Below are positions 18,822 through 27,896 of a stretch of 41,701 nt of DNA, in pieces (the first letter of the stretch is position 1; each line of letters begins with the position of its first letter). The DNA comes from Endotrypanum monterogeii. Its lineage: Eukaryota; Euglenozoa; Kinetoplastea; Trypanosomatida; Trypanosomatidae. The translations under genes and the position numbers were made by a program. The stretch covers positions 374,672 to 416,372 of the forward strand of contig CM007335.1 in the NCBI GenBank assembly GCA_000333855.2. The letters run 5' to 3'. The notes beneath the pieces are model-generated. The model had not been told where the DNA came from, did not search any database, and saw nothing but the letters and a program-made list of their open reading frames with translations.

Positions 18822-19009
18822 GGGCAAATACACGCACACACGCACCCACTGACAGCAGCAAACAAATACGCGCTCTTCTCCTATTGATACGTGCAAGAGT
18901 GAGAAAGGAATAGGTTCATGTACTCAGCGATATGGCAAAGAGAGATCGACACGTACTATTGAAGGAGAGAAAAAGGGGGATGAGATATATATATATATAT
19001 ATATATATA
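18822..19009. repeat. Left copy of 188-nt direct duplication beside the gap
   Basis: The sequence beginning GGGCAAATACACGCAC and ending in a TA tract is repeated without any difference I can see at 19034-19221, on the far side of the N run. The offset is 212 nt. Confidence 0.9.
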
Positions 19010-19033
19010 NNNNNNNNNNNNNNNNNNNNNNNN
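19010..19033. other. Assembly gap (24 N)
   Basis: Twenty-four ambiguous bases directly after a TA tract. Both gap edges carry the same sequence, so the true gap size is uncertain and may be zero or negative. Confidence 0.97.
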
Positions 19034-19196
19034 GGGCAAATACACGCACACACGCACCCACTGACAGCAGCAAACAAATACGCGCTCTTCTCCTATTGAT
19101 ACGTGCAAGAGTGAGAAAGGAATAGGTTCATGTACTCAGCGATATGGCAAAGAGAGATCGACACGTACTATTGAAGGAGAGAAAAAGGGGGATGAG

Positions 19197-19221
<25 letters not shown>
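19034..19221. repeat. Right copy of 188-nt direct duplication beside the gap
   Basis: Matches 18822-19009 base for base by eye, including the terminal TA tract. After the tract it continues into unique sequence TTTTGCGAGAGATGC. Confidence 0.9.
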
Positions 19222-19227
<6 letters not shown>

Positions 19228-19307
19228 GAGAGATGCAATTCCTGATCCTGAAATAGGTCCGTGGTCGGGTGGTTACACGACAGCGAAACCTCTCTCCAGT
19301 GCAAGGA

Positions 19308-19333
19308 GTGTGTGTGTGTGTGTGTGTGTGTGT
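19308..19333. repeat. (GT)13 microsatellite
   Basis: A GT tract followed closely by a run of about nine G in the RPS3-MAP65 spacer. Confidence 0.9.
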
Positions 19334-19852
19334 CGGGGAGGGGGGGGGGCTAATCAGCGATAACGACGAGGACTTGAATATTATGCATTCTTGTGACCGT
19401 GAATGGAGATGCACACGTACTGACACACACACACAACACAGGCCCTCCCACATTGGTGGAGCAGCTCCGTTCGAGCGCTGTTCACTCAGTCTTGACTGTG
19501 GTGTCGCATCTTTTTTTTTTGTTGTTTGCATCAAATGAGCAACGAAAAAAGAGGTTCGGCTGCACACGCACGTGTTTCCGTGTATTTGTGTGAGTGTGTG
19601 TGTTCCCTTATCGTTCAGTGTGCGGAGGCGAAGGCGGAGTGGATGTGTGCATGGGATCGAGGGAGACGTGACTCATCACTTCCTCTCATTCCGCTGGCAT
19701 GGAGGAACAGCACCTGCCTTCCCCTCACAGCCTCCTCTCTCCTTTTTTAAAACTCTCTCCCACACAGATCTTCTTGGAGGACACCAAAAAAATATATATT
19801 TGTAGAGAATTCCACTCATATCTTTCTCGCCTCGTAGCTCTTTTCATTACTG

Positions 19853-19899
19853 CACACACCCACACCCACACCCACACCCACACCCACACCCACACACAC
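19853..19899. repeat. CCCACA hexamer tandem array
   Basis: About six CCCACA units flanked by short CA runs, probably derived from a CA microsatellite. It is not the trypanosomatid telomere repeat (CCCTAA). Confidence 0.85.
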
Positions 19900-20130
19900 C
19901 ACGAGAGACATGCGTGTGTCATGACCGGACTCCCTCCCTCGAAAAGAATGAAATGAGCCAGGGCCAATAAATAAATTAAAAGGAGTGGAAGACGACTTAT
20001 TGCTAATGTTCTGTTCATTGGGTGTCCACTGATAGTCTTGGCGGCCCCATCTAGTTGGTTATCCACCTGCCGTGAGCTCGAACGCACGCATTCACATTGC
20101 CCATCTAAGCGTGCGAACTACCTGGGAGTC

Positions 20131-20796
20131 CTATGCTTGATCAGAAACAGTGATCTGCTTCGGCTCGATCACGGTGATCACATCCGGCAGCGGCACCGAC
20201 GGGCCGTTGCGGCCAGTCGAGTCACCAGGAAGCATGATCTTAACCTTGACACCAATGCAGCCGGCGCGCATGTAGCAGTGGCGGCAGGCAGAGTCGACGA
20301 AGGCCTTGTGGGCAGTACCCGACTTGATCATGTAGCCATCGCGGAAGGTCATACTCTTCGCGCGCTGACCCTTGATCTTCCCACCGACAGTGACCTCGCA
20401 GCCCTTGGCGCCAGACTCCATGACGTAGCGGATGATGCCCATGGCCGCGCGACGCACCTGCAAGTTGCTGAGCAGCTTGAAGCGGAGGGATTCCACCTGC
20501 GCCATGGCCGACAGGCCGCGCAGCTCAACGCGCTCGACGTACAGCTGGAGCTTGCCCTCCTTGTAGTTGAAGCGCTGCTGGATGCAGGCTGTCAACTCAC
20601 GGATGCGGCGGCCGTTTTCACCGAGCACCTCACGGGTCTTGGTCGCTTTAATGACGATTTCCGTGCGGAGCGTCGTGACGTGGTAGCTGACGCCGGAGAA
20701 GCCCTCCTCAGCCAACTCGCGCTTCAGGAACTCGAACAGCTCGGCGTAGAACACGCCGTCGCGGATGATCATGCGCTTCTTGGAGAGCGGGCCCAT
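20131..20796 (-). CDS. RPS3: 40S ribosomal protein S3 (uS3)
   Basis: The ATG at 20796 ([20 protein letters not shown]) gives 221 aa; the frame upstream has only a TTG start and does not resemble S3. Conserved eukaryotic S3 features are present throughout. They include [19 protein letters not shown], the KH-domain loop [12 protein letters not shown] with its G-E-N-G turn, and [20 protein letters not shown]. The C-terminal domain carries [37 protein letters not shown] and [11 protein letters not shown]. uS3 lines the mRNA entry channel of the small subunit, and its KH domain contacts mRNA. The C-terminal tail after VIEPKQ is short compared with animal S3 (~243 aa). Confidence 0.97.
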   Translation of the reverse strand: MGPLSKKRMIIRDGVFYAELFEFLKRELAEEGFSGVSYHVTTLRTEIVIKATKTREVLGENGRRIRELTACIQQRFNYKEGKLQLYVERVELRGLSAMAQVESLRFKLLSNLQVRRAAMGIIRYVMESGAKGCEVTVGGKIKGQRAKSMTFRDGYMIKSGTAHKAFVDSACRHCYMRAGCIGVKVKIMLPGDSTGRNGPSVPLPDVITVIEPKQITVSDQA

Positions 20797-21336
20797 TTTC
20801 GCCGTGGTGGAAGTGCGCCTTTTTTTTTCCGAGAACAAAACGGCTTTTCAGCGAGTGTACACGGACGTTAAACAAACAAACAAAAAAATAAGTGTGTATA
20901 TACGCAGTGTGCGTGAGGGTGTGTGGAGAACGGTCGCAGATAGAGGAGGCAGGAGGAGGAGGAGGAGTAGAGTCGCAAGGGTTAAGGAACAAGGATGAGT
21001 CTCGAGCACACACACACACACACACACACACGCAGTGTGCTGGTGGCCCGTGTAGTGGAAACAGAGCTTCATTCTCTCGAAAGTCAGACCGCACTGCCGG
21101 GCTTGGCCTCTAACTCATTCTATTTTATTTTGCCAGACTTTCACACCTCTCTTGAGCGGGTTTGCGTGCGTATGCGGATTGATGGCGGCAGTAGAGACAG
21201 CACTCACGCCGGTGCGTAGACACAGCCACAGACACACGCATAAGTATATAAATATATATTTCACACACACTAACACAAACACAGGCATACCCCAAAATCG
21301 TAACGCGGTAAAAATTGAAACCCTTTGCCAGCAACA
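20797..21336. other. Spacer between Erv1 and RPS3
   Basis: No gene was seen. It contains (CA)n at 21007-21031, a GGA-repeat run at 20944-20970 (CTCC on the transcript strand) and a short TA run near 21245-21260. The RPS3 5' UTR and the Erv1 3' UTR must lie here. Confidence 0.65.
20844..20891 (-). promoter_or_regulatory. Candidate trans-splice acceptor of RPS3
   Basis: On the minus strand a T-rich tract with repeated GTTT units (20870-20891) precedes the first AG, at 20845-20844, about 48 nt before the RPS3 ATG. A CTCCTCCTCC run further upstream (20944-20970) may add to it. Confidence 0.5.
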
Positions 21337-22203
21337 CTAGTGATTGAGTTGCTCATTCTCTGGACAGTACACCTGACACCGCTTCAGCCGCTCAAGGACC
21401 GCGTCAACGTCGGTTTCGCTGTCGGCGGCCTTTGCGCGCGACGGGGTAGGGGCCACAGAGTTCCGGTGTACCTCGGAGGCCGAATTGACCCATCCATGGC
21501 GCTGAAGAGGAGCACCGATGCCGGGGATGTCAACAGTCGTCGATGAGTTCGGGCCGGACGGTGAGTTGTCTGTAGCTTCCGTGAAGGTAGAGGACGACTT
21601 CCGGGAGAACCAGCGGCTCCACAGTCCACCGTCTTCTCTCGACGTCACTGCATGAACGTCTCGCCAAGAGGCGGCATCCTTTGGAGCTGCCTCCCGCGGG
21701 TATCGCCCCAATACGTTGACGTGATGCCCACTTCCTTCTTGCTGCTGGGGGCGTTCCGCTTCCTTTCTTGCAGACTTCTCTCGGTCTGCAGCCGCCAGCT
21801 GCTCCTCGATTGTTGGGTGGTCCTCCATCTTGTTTGGGTACCCAGGGTGCCACCGGCTCAGCACCACGTCGGGGGAGCAATCAAAAGTATCTTTGCCCAG
21901 TCGCTCGTTCACATCGTTGTGCATCTCACATATGTAGCGTGACACGGTGAGCTTGTCGTGGACGTTTGGGGGGTGATGGCGTACGTACTCCCGCATGTGG
22001 TAGGCGCACCAACTGCACGCGTACACATGTGCCCAGGACTCAATCAAGTTCTTCATCGCTTCTTTCTGAACAGCGGACGGCTTATACGGGTACACAGCCG
22101 CCGAGGAGTGGAGGATGTTCCACCCAGACACACCCAGCTCTAGAGGCGTCGGGCATGCACCTGGAATGCTGGTGAGCCGTTCTTGTCCTTCGCTGTCTGA
22201 CAT
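21337..22203 (-). CDS. ERV1: Erv1/ALR-type FAD-linked sulfhydryl oxidase, kinetoplastid form
   Basis: The ATG at 22203 gives 288 aa. The Erv/ALR fold is clear: GVSGWNILHSSAAVYP, the redox pair C63-S-W-C66 in YACSWCAYHMREYV, then YICEMHNDVNERLGK and an extra Cys at 109 (FDCSP). In this family the proximal CxxC sits next to FAD and passes electrons to cytochrome c or oxygen. It drives disulfide formation in the mitochondrial intermembrane space. The N-terminal shuttle Cys pair of fungal Erv1 is absent. Instead the last residues carry C276-x3-C280 (RCQVYCPEN) after a long Ser/Pro-rich stretch. This matches the published kinetoplastid arrangement, in which the distal cysteines lie in a C-terminal extension and Mia40 is not found. 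The middle extension is unlike yeast or human Erv1. Confidence 0.93.
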   Translation of the reverse strand: MSDSEGQERLTSIPGACPTPLELGVSGWNILHSSAAVYPYKPSAVQKEAMKNLIESWAHVYACSWCAYHMREYVRHHPPNVHDKLTVSRYICEMHNDVNERLGKDTFDCSPDVVLSRWHPGYPNKMEDHPTIEEQLAAADREKSARKEAERPQQQEGSGHHVNVLGRYPREAAPKDAASWRDVHAVTSREDGGLWSRWFSRKSSSTFTEATDNSPSGPNSSTTVDIPGIGAPLQRHGWVNSASEVHRNSVAPTPSRAKAADSETDVDAVLERLKRCQVYCPENEQLNH

Positions 22204-22313
22204 GTGGTGGGGAACTCACGTACAGAGTGTAGCTCCTCCGCCCGATGACGACGGGTATCGTTGCTTATGGGGTTTGTGCGCGCCTGAGTAGACGTTTCGC
22301 TGACTTCTACCCC

Positions 22314-22350
22314 CTCCCCCCCGAAAAAAAAAAGGAAAAGAAAGAGAGGG
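22314..22350 (-). promoter_or_regulatory. Probable trans-splice acceptor of ERV1
   Basis: The minus strand shows a long CT/T tract (22323-22350) followed by a G-run and the first AG at 22315-22314, about 110 nt upstream of the Erv1 ATG. The intervening G-run is unusual, so an AG further downstream may be used. Confidence 0.45.
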
Positions 22351-22523
22351 CGTTGGTCAGATGAAATGTCGGGGTGTTTGTTGGAGACGGGTGGAGGAGG
22401 TATGATCGTTATGTTGTGGGCAATGCTTTGACGACGAAGAACCCCAATGGAGTCGCGGAGATGAGAGTGCACATAGCATAGCACACTGGTGAAATGTGTG
22501 TGTGCGTGCATAACTACATGATT

Positions 22524-22569
22524 ACACACACACACACACACACACAGACACACACACACACACACACAG

Positions 22570-22601
<32 letters not shown>
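22524..22601. repeat. (CA)n-(TA)n compound microsatellite
   Basis: About 45 nt of CA with one GA interruption, joined through GC to 31 nt of TA. Confidence 0.95.
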
Positions 22602-22603
<2 letters not shown>

Positions 22604-22780
22604 AAATGGGAGGGAAAAGGAGGGAGAGGAGCAGAGGAAGAAGGAAGGGAGGGGGTCGAGAGACCATGCCGCCTCACGAGGTTTGGACAATACGCACCCC
22701 CCCCCCCCACCACCACCCAATTTTTTTTTTTTTCAATAGTAATAAACTTGTTTTTTTTCTCACATGTGTTGTACGGCATC

Positions 22781-24013
22781 CTATTGAATTGCTTTCATAC
22801 GTGCCCTCAGCTCCTCCACAGATGCACCGGTCGTCTTGACGTATTCTTTCGTGTCCTCCGCAGAGGGTTTCTCAGTCGGTCTGCCTGAGTACGCGTACTC
22901 GACTCCACACTCTGCTTCTCCACCCCCGCCCCGTCTAACAACTGTGCTGGTATTGCTTGACGCGCCGGCAGGGGAGTGGCCGCGCCCAGTATTAGCGGTG
23001 GCGGAAAGCGAGTGTTTACCTTCCGCCCCTACCGTGATACCCCATTCGGCTGCGTATGCATTTGCCCGAGCTTGCGCCGCTTGTCGCTCTTCTTCTTCGC
23101 GATCTGCACGAGCTTTGCGCGCGGCATATAGAGGGTGCGCTGCCTCGCCTATCACAAGCACCTTGGCCGCGTAGGCGGCCTGCCGCTCTGCGCAGGTTGC
23201 GTTGCAGCATTCTGGGTTGGCCTTGAGTTCCACACGGGGAAAGTAGTCGCGCATGGCGTCGTAGCCAATATACTCAGAAACCTCGCCGAACTGAAGAAGG
23301 AACTTGAGTGTGTTTTGCGCCACGAACCCGGCAATGATGCTCATCGTAGTGGGCAGCGAGGCTGCGCAGACGCCCTCCCGTTTCGGCTCCGGCAGGCCAG
23401 TTGCGACAACAAGCGGTGGGCAACATTCATAACATGGGGTGATGCCAGGCAACAGCAGCTGTATGTGTCCGCTGACGGCATTCTCGGCGACACCGCTCTC
23501 GATCCACGGAACGTCGTAGGTCAGACACAGAAGATTCACTGTGAGGCGGGCCTGGAAATTGTCGACGCAACACAACAAGAGGTCGATCGGTGAGTTGGGG
23601 TCAACTCCGCCTTTCGTGATCGCGTCGGAGAAGCGCTCCCAATTTTCTGTCAAAGTAATGTTGTATGCGTGTGGCTCGATGATCGTGTCTGGGTTGATGC
23701 CTTCGAGCGTCAGTTTCGCTGCTTCCACCTTGGCCATTCCCTGTTGTTCAGGGCGGTAGAAAAGACGATTCATATTCGCCAACTCCACCTTATCGTAGTC
23801 GAAGAGAAGAATTTTTCCGATGCCGCAGCGAGTCAACATCTCCGCCACGACGGAGCCGACTCCGCCGGCGCCAATGATGGCGACCGCCTTGTCACGTATG
23901 CTCTCGTAGTTGTCCACGATGCCCATTCGTTGAAGCGCCATCAGACGACTGTAGGGGTTATCATCGCGCACCTCGGCGCTGATCCTCGCCGCTCGGGGGG
24001 ACTCTGAGGACAT
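22781..24013 (-). CDS. UBA5: UFM1-activating enzyme E1 (UBA5)
   Basis: The ATG at 24013 ([15 protein letters not shown]) gives 410 aa. The adenylation domain is textbook UBA5: [19 protein letters not shown], the nucleotide loop [29 protein letters not shown], and the catalytic Cys (about C216) in [14 protein letters not shown]. Zinc ligands are present as CYEC (about 194/197) and C-x4-C (about 269/274). UBA5 activates UFM1 and passes it to UFC1. The last residues ([13 protein letters not shown]) resemble the C-terminal UFC1-binding segment of animal UBA5. Between the two lies an Ala/Arg- and Gly-rich linker that is poorly conserved. A UFM1 pathway has been reported in Leishmania, linked to the mitochondrion. 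UFM1 and UFC1 are not in this window. Confidence 0.95.
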   Translation of the reverse strand: MSSESPRAARISAEVRDDNPYSRLMALQRMGIVDNYESIRDKAVAIIGAGGVGSVVAEMLTRCGIGKILLFDYDKVELANMNRLFYRPEQQGMAKVEAAKLTLEGINPDTIIEPHAYNITLTENWERFSDAITKGGVDPNSPIDLLLCCVDNFQARLTVNLLCLTYDVPWIESGVAENAVSGHIQLLLPGITPCYECCPPLVVATGLPEPKREGVCAASLPTTMSIIAGFVAQNTLKFLLQFGEVSEYIGYDAMRDYFPRVELKANPECCNATCAERQAAYAAKVLVIGEAAHPLYAARKARADREEEERQAAQARANAYAAEWGITVGAEGKHSLSATANTGRGHSPAGASSNTSTVVRRGGGGEAECGVEYAYSGRPTEKPSAEDTKEYVKTTGASVEELRARMKAIQ

Positions 24014-24016
24014 GCT

Positions 24017-24019
<3 letters not shown>

Positions 24020-24054
<35 letters not shown>
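24020..24054. repeat. (GT)n tract in the UBA5 5' UTR
   Basis: About 35 nt of GT on the plus strand, which is (AC)n on the UBA5 coding strand, ending 6 nt before its ATG. Confidence 0.95.
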
Positions 24055-24055
<1 letters not shown>

Positions 24056-24056
<1 letters not shown>

Positions 24057-24130
24057 TGTGTAGGGGCTGGATGGGTGGTGTGGGTAGGGGAGCGGTGGCG
24101 GATTTGTTGGAGCGAGGTCGAGATATGACG
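24056..24130 (-). promoter_or_regulatory. Candidate trans-splice acceptor of UBA5
   Basis: On the minus strand a C/A/T-rich stretch (CCGCTCCCCTACCCACACC...) is followed by CAG with AG at 24057-24056, immediately before the (AC)n tract and the ATG. An earlier AG lies near 24066. If the proximal site is used, the 5' UTR is almost entirely the dinucleotide repeat. Confidence 0.45.
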
Positions 24131-24991
24131 AAGCTCGCTTTCTCTTGGGATTCAAAAGAACAGACACCGACGCTTATTTTTCAGATGAAATGTTTCTTGC
24201 ACGAGAAGTCAGTTCAGGAGGTCCGCGGTGCAACCCCAAATGATGCTCCAACTCTTTCAGCAGTCGTGTATATATAGAGAGAGAGAGAGATAATATAAAT
24301 CACTTACAGTGTGGTGAGGAAGGCGGATACCGTCAGGGAATTTATTCAAGGGGCGGGCGGGAACTGCATGCATGTGGTGTGCGGGGCGTGTTGGGCAGTG
24401 TCAGCAAGTAGGGGAGGGGGGAGGAGAGGAGGAAGTGTGCTGGTGGACCTGCGCATATGTCGACTTGATTCGTTGCTCGAGGTAGGCGGGCCCAACGGAC
24501 GCCGTGACACACCACTCCCACTTTCGACTATTGGTGACCCTTTGGATGTCAGTGATGAAGATGGTGGTGTAGTAGAATAGAGTGGAATGGAGGAGGGGGG
24601 GGGGCAATCTCTTCAAACGGAAGGACAAGGGGCAGCGAATAGATACCGAGATGCTCTTCTTGACTCTATTCGTCTGCATCCAATGGGTTAAGTCCCCCTC
24701 CCTCCCTTCTTTTCCCTCCCCATAGTCGATCATCACGATTGCATGACTCGTATGCATGTTGTGTTCGGAACTTCTCTTAAAAAAAATATATATATCTGTA
24801 CGAGCCAGTGAGGCTCACCGTGAGCAATTTTTATCTGAAGAAAGACGCCAGAGGGGGAAGCAGGAGGGAGCAGGGTGGGTGGCGTAGCGGTGAGGCTATC
24901 GCTACTCACATTACACTGCGCCCGCAGTGCTTCTTTTTCTCTACCCCCCCCCCGACTCTCTCGTCGCTGCTCATCGTGATGAGTCCATTAT
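24131..24991. other. Spacer between Rad9 and UBA5
   Basis: No gene was seen. It holds a short (GA)n run near 24279-24290, G-rich runs (24410-24435, 24590-24604) and an A/TA run near 24779-24797. It should contain the Rad9 3' UTR and upstream parts of the UBA5 processing signals. Confidence 0.65.
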
Positions 24992-27064
24992 TCAGCTTTG
25001 TGGCGGCCCTCGCGACATGGACGCGACGCAGCTGGCGAGGAACTCGCGCAGTTCCGCATCCTGCGCATATCCTTCTTCTGCTTCATCGTCCAAGTCGTTG
25101 GCGGAGGTGTAGGATCGAGAAAATGCGTCGAAGTCGAGTGGATATATCGAGTTCAGAGCATTCGTTGGGGTGTGCACAGAAAAGGTTGGCCGTGGCGTAG
25201 CAGCCGTCGTGCTCACAGGCGAGCCACCTGGCAAAGACGAGGCCGTGACTCCCGTTGGGAAACCAGAGCTCATGCGAGCAGCGTCGCCGGCGTCGGTATT
25301 CGTGCTATGGAGCCCAGGGGTATCTCCACCGGTCATGACCATCACCATTCCTGGTTGCGACACGGTGGGTCGAGGCGTTGCGTATGCGAGTTCCACACTC
25401 TTGTTTCTCTCTCGACCTGGGTGCTGTTCGCGTCCTGGGGCTGAGGCAGCGGCAGTGGAACTCGCAAAGCTAGCCTCCACGTGAGACAAGGTGCCACTCG
25501 TGGTGCTGTTGCCACTGCTTACGGGCATAGCCTCGTTCTCGCCGAACTCCCGCTCTCCGTAGCCCTGCGGCGTCGGCGTCGCAGTTACCTCAGTTCGGGC
25601 ACCACCAGTGCCTTTGGATGACCGATGGTGAGTGCTGGGGCGAGGGGTGTTGACGGCGGAGCTGATGGCCGTTGCGATGCTCGTGTCTGCAACTCCACTT
25701 GCCGCATCGCGGGAGTCCAAAGCGGTTCCATCGCCGTGCGGCGAGTCCAGCGCTGCCAAGTGCAGGACAAACGAGACAAGCGGGGGTGCGGGGACTGAGG
25801 AGGCGCTCTTGCTTAGCAACGACGGGCGGATAGCTGCATCGGCAACCTCCGATCGGCTCCTTCGTCCTGCAGTGTCTGCGTACGCGGAAAGGCGTCGTTG
25901 ATCTACCTCCTCTGGAGTGATGCTCGCAATGATGATCGGTACCCCTTCCTCGCCTGTGAGGAGGTGCAGCTGCGTGCCAAACTGCTCTGCTAGACAGGCT
26001 GCACTTTTGAAAGGTTTCACATCAAATGTTTTCCTCGGCAACAAGGCAAAATCCACAGTGACGGTGGTTGGTGGCTCAAGCCCTGGCGGGGCGTTCGAGA
26101 AGTCAGGTTGGGGAGTTGGCCGCTGCCGCTGCTGCTCCTTTTCCTGTGTAGTGCTCAGCGCTGTGGGGGGTATCTCCGACGAGTCAAACGCTGCCTGCGT
26201 GGCCACGCCGACCGCGGCTGTCGTTGAAGGGGGGACCACAGGTTCGAAGAAGCGGAAGAGGGTGAATGTACTCTCGAACGCCGTCACGACGGTCGAGCTG
26301 CCGTCCACTGCCCGGGTATCGCCGGATGACGACGACGACGACGCGCCACCTTGCCGCACCGAGCGCAGCTCCAACCCACCGCTCCTCGGCAGCGTCAGTT
26401 CACACTGATTTGCGTTTGATGGGAGCGAGCCGAGGAGGCTGCCGTAGGCGCGAGGATCTCCACACACCTCGAAGCGGTAGCATGACATGTTTACATCAAT
26501 ACTGCTTGGCTCCCCCTCAACCAGACGAAGAAGAAATGTCTTGGTGAGATGGCGCGCGTAGGTGCAGTGCACACGCACCACGTCCGCCTCTGGTCGACAT
26601 CTCTTCCAAACATCGCCGTCGGTGCAGGCATCGTCCCCCGTCGCTGCCCCCGTGTCGGTCGATGCCGCACTTTGATGCTCAAAGTCGATGCTCTGGACGC
26701 TGTTGTTGTTGTGCTGTCGAAGCACTGTTGCAACCAGCGTTTTGGTGAGGAGACGCAGATGCGGTTTGGGGTCATCGGCGCTAGTGGGCTCCGCCCCATC
26801 CTTCGCCGCTACCTCAGAGCTCCCGAGATGGCCGCCTCTGTCTACTCCGCACCGGTTGGATGGGAGCTCCAATAGGAAGCGGTCGAAGCAACACTTGTGT
26901 ATCCCAACCGCGATATGTCCTGTGTGGTTTGGCGACACAGCGCTAATTTCGATGCCCTCGCTCAGCCCAACAATGCTCACGGCATCGCCGAGGCGACTAA
27001 CACATGCGAGGGCGCTGAGAAGCAGGCGTATATTAGAGCCGCTTACCGTAAACTGGAAGTTCAT
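24992..27064 (-). CDS. RAD9: Rad9, checkpoint clamp (9-1-1) subunit
   Basis: The ATG at 27064 gives 690 aa. The N-terminus (MNFQFTVSGSNIRLLLSALA, then GDAVSIVGLSEGIEISAVSP) has the PCNA-like pattern of Rad9, and CCFDRFLL follows as the central helix. The second PCNA-like domain includes LTKTFLLRLVEG, YRFEVCGDPRAYGSLLGSLP and, at about 336-382, a TVDFALLPRKTF...AACLAEQFGTQLHLLTGEEG segment. Rad9 forms a ring with Hus1 and Rad1 that loads at damaged or stalled DNA and recruits checkpoint kinases in the nucleus. The fold is interrupted by Ser/Thr-rich inserts (about 75-160 and 270-335). A ~300-residue Ser/Thr/Pro-rich tail, probably phosphorylated, follows. The total is far longer than human Rad9A (~391 aa). 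Leishmania Rad9 has been characterised experimentally, which fits this assignment. Confidence 0.9.
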   Translation of the reverse strand: MNFQFTVSGSNIRLLLSALACVSRLGDAVSIVGLSEGIEISAVSPNHTGHIAVGIHKCCFDRFLLELPSNRCGVDRGGHLGSSEVAAKDGAEPTSADDPKPHLRLLTKTLVATVLRQHNNNSVQSIDFEHQSAASTDTGAATGDDACTDGDVWKRCRPEADVVRVHCTYARHLTKTFLLRLVEGEPSSIDVNMSCYRFEVCGDPRAYGSLLGSLPSNANQCELTLPRSGGLELRSVRQGGASSSSSSGDTRAVDGSSTVVTAFESTFTLFRFFEPVVPPSTTAAVGVATQAAFDSSEIPPTALSTTQEKEQQRQRPTPQPDFSNAPPGLEPPTTVTVDFALLPRKTFDVKPFKSAACLAEQFGTQLHLLTGEEGVPIIIASITPEEVDQRRLSAYADTAGRRSRSEVADAAIRPSLLSKSASSVPAPPLVSFVLHLAALDSPHGDGTALDSRDAASGVADTSIATAISSAVNTPRPSTHHRSSKGTGGARTEVTATPTPQGYGEREFGENEAMPVSSGNSTTSGTLSHVEASFASSTAAASAPGREQHPGRERNKSVELAYATPRPTVSQPGMVMVMTGGDTPGLHSTNTDAGDAARMSSGFPTGVTASSLPGGSPVSTTAATPRPTFSVHTPTNALNSIYPLDFDAFSRSYTSANDLDDEAEEGYAQDAELREFLASCVASMSRGPPQS

Positions 27065-27135
27065 CAGGGCTTTGTTGGTGCTATCAAGAGAATGTTTTTA
27101 TTCCTGACTTCCGCTTCTGTCAAATTTCATTTCCT

Positions 27136-27176
27136 CTAGCAGGGGGAGAGGATAAACGGGGGAGCGGAAGGAAAGA
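27136..27176 (-). promoter_or_regulatory. Probable trans-splice acceptor of RAD9
   Basis: On the minus strand a CTTTCCTTCCGCTCCCCC...CTCTCCCCCT tract (27141-27176) is followed by GCTAG, with AG at 27137-27136. This is about 70 nt before the Rad9 ATG. Confidence 0.65.
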
Positions 27177-27298
27177 TCCGATGGGCAGATGCGTCTCATG
27201 GATGGATTCGGGGGTTGCCTTCCGTCACGCACGTTGGCGTCTCCGCAGGTTTCTCGGTTATCTAGAAAAACAATATATGTATGTCTGTGCTCTAGTAT

Positions 27299-27303
<5 letters not shown>

Positions 27304-27331
<28 letters not shown>
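27304..27331. repeat. (TA)14 tract
   Basis: Twenty-eight bases of TA in the Rad9-SDH2C spacer, followed by GTGTGTGTTTGGGG. Confidence 0.9.
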
Positions 27332-27334
<3 letters not shown>

Positions 27335-27896
27335 GCGTGTGTGTGTTTGGGGTCCCATCGAGGGGTGGGGGTGCAGAGAAAAAGAGACGGCGTTGGACAG
27401 GTTCAAGGGAGCAGGTTGAAGCTGTATATTATGCCAATATACAGACACATCCTTGTCGACGGGGCAGGAGGGAGGGATCGACCAAGCATACCGCCGTGAG
27501 GACTTGTGAGAAGAATTCGGGATGAGCCGAGGACAGAGATGTCATCGCAATGACAGGCGTTCGCGCTGCTCAATAGTATATCCTGTGTGCGTGTGAAAGA
27601 AGGAAGGCTGAAGGGGATGGGGTGAGAAATCACACAAAGGGCAAGCACGAAAAAAAAAGGGGGAAGGGGTGAGTCAATGGGACCAGATAAGACAACCGCT
27701 GCTGCTGCTGCTACTACTACTAATACAAGATATTTTACTGTGCAGAGAGATGGAGGGAGGATGGGGGGGGGGAAGCTGGCACCCAGGCGACACACGCATA
27801 CATACACACAAAAGTACGTGAGCACTTTGTATGCGTTGAGATCACCAGCATTGGTTCGACTATTTCCCCTTCCGTCTTGCCCGATGCTTAGATGTT

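Larger units (their letters stand above)
18508..20130. other. Spacer with assembly gap between RPS3 and MAP65-like genes
   Basis: No gene was seen. It contains TA tracts (18638-18669, 18984-19009, 19196-19221), an N gap (19010-19033), identical flanking copies, (GT)n at 19308-19333 and a CCCACA hexamer array at 19853-19899. On the minus strand a CT-rich run lies directly before the MAP65-like ATG (18508-18537), with a possible acceptor CAG near 18549. Confidence 0.7.
22204..22780. other. Spacer between UBA5 and Erv1
   Basis: No gene was seen. It contains (CA)n at 22524-22568 directly followed by (TA)n at 22571-22601, a C-run near 22697-22708 and a T-run near 22721-22733. Confidence 0.7.
27065..27896. 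other. Spacer between SDH2C and Rad9
   Basis: No gene was seen. It has (TA)n at 27304-27331, a CTG/CTA triplet run near 27700-27722 and G-rich runs near 27759-27772. The Rad9 acceptor is listed separately. Confidence 0.7.

Noticed and set aside
19853..19899. Interstitial telomere repeat
   Set aside because: The unit is CCCACA, not CCCTAA/TTAGGG, and it grades into a CA tract, so a microsatellite origin is simpler.
20038..20871. A 277-codon open frame on the plus strand
   Set aside because: It lies exactly antisense to RPS3, a certain gene. Such frames arise from GC-rich codon use, and the translation shows no family features.
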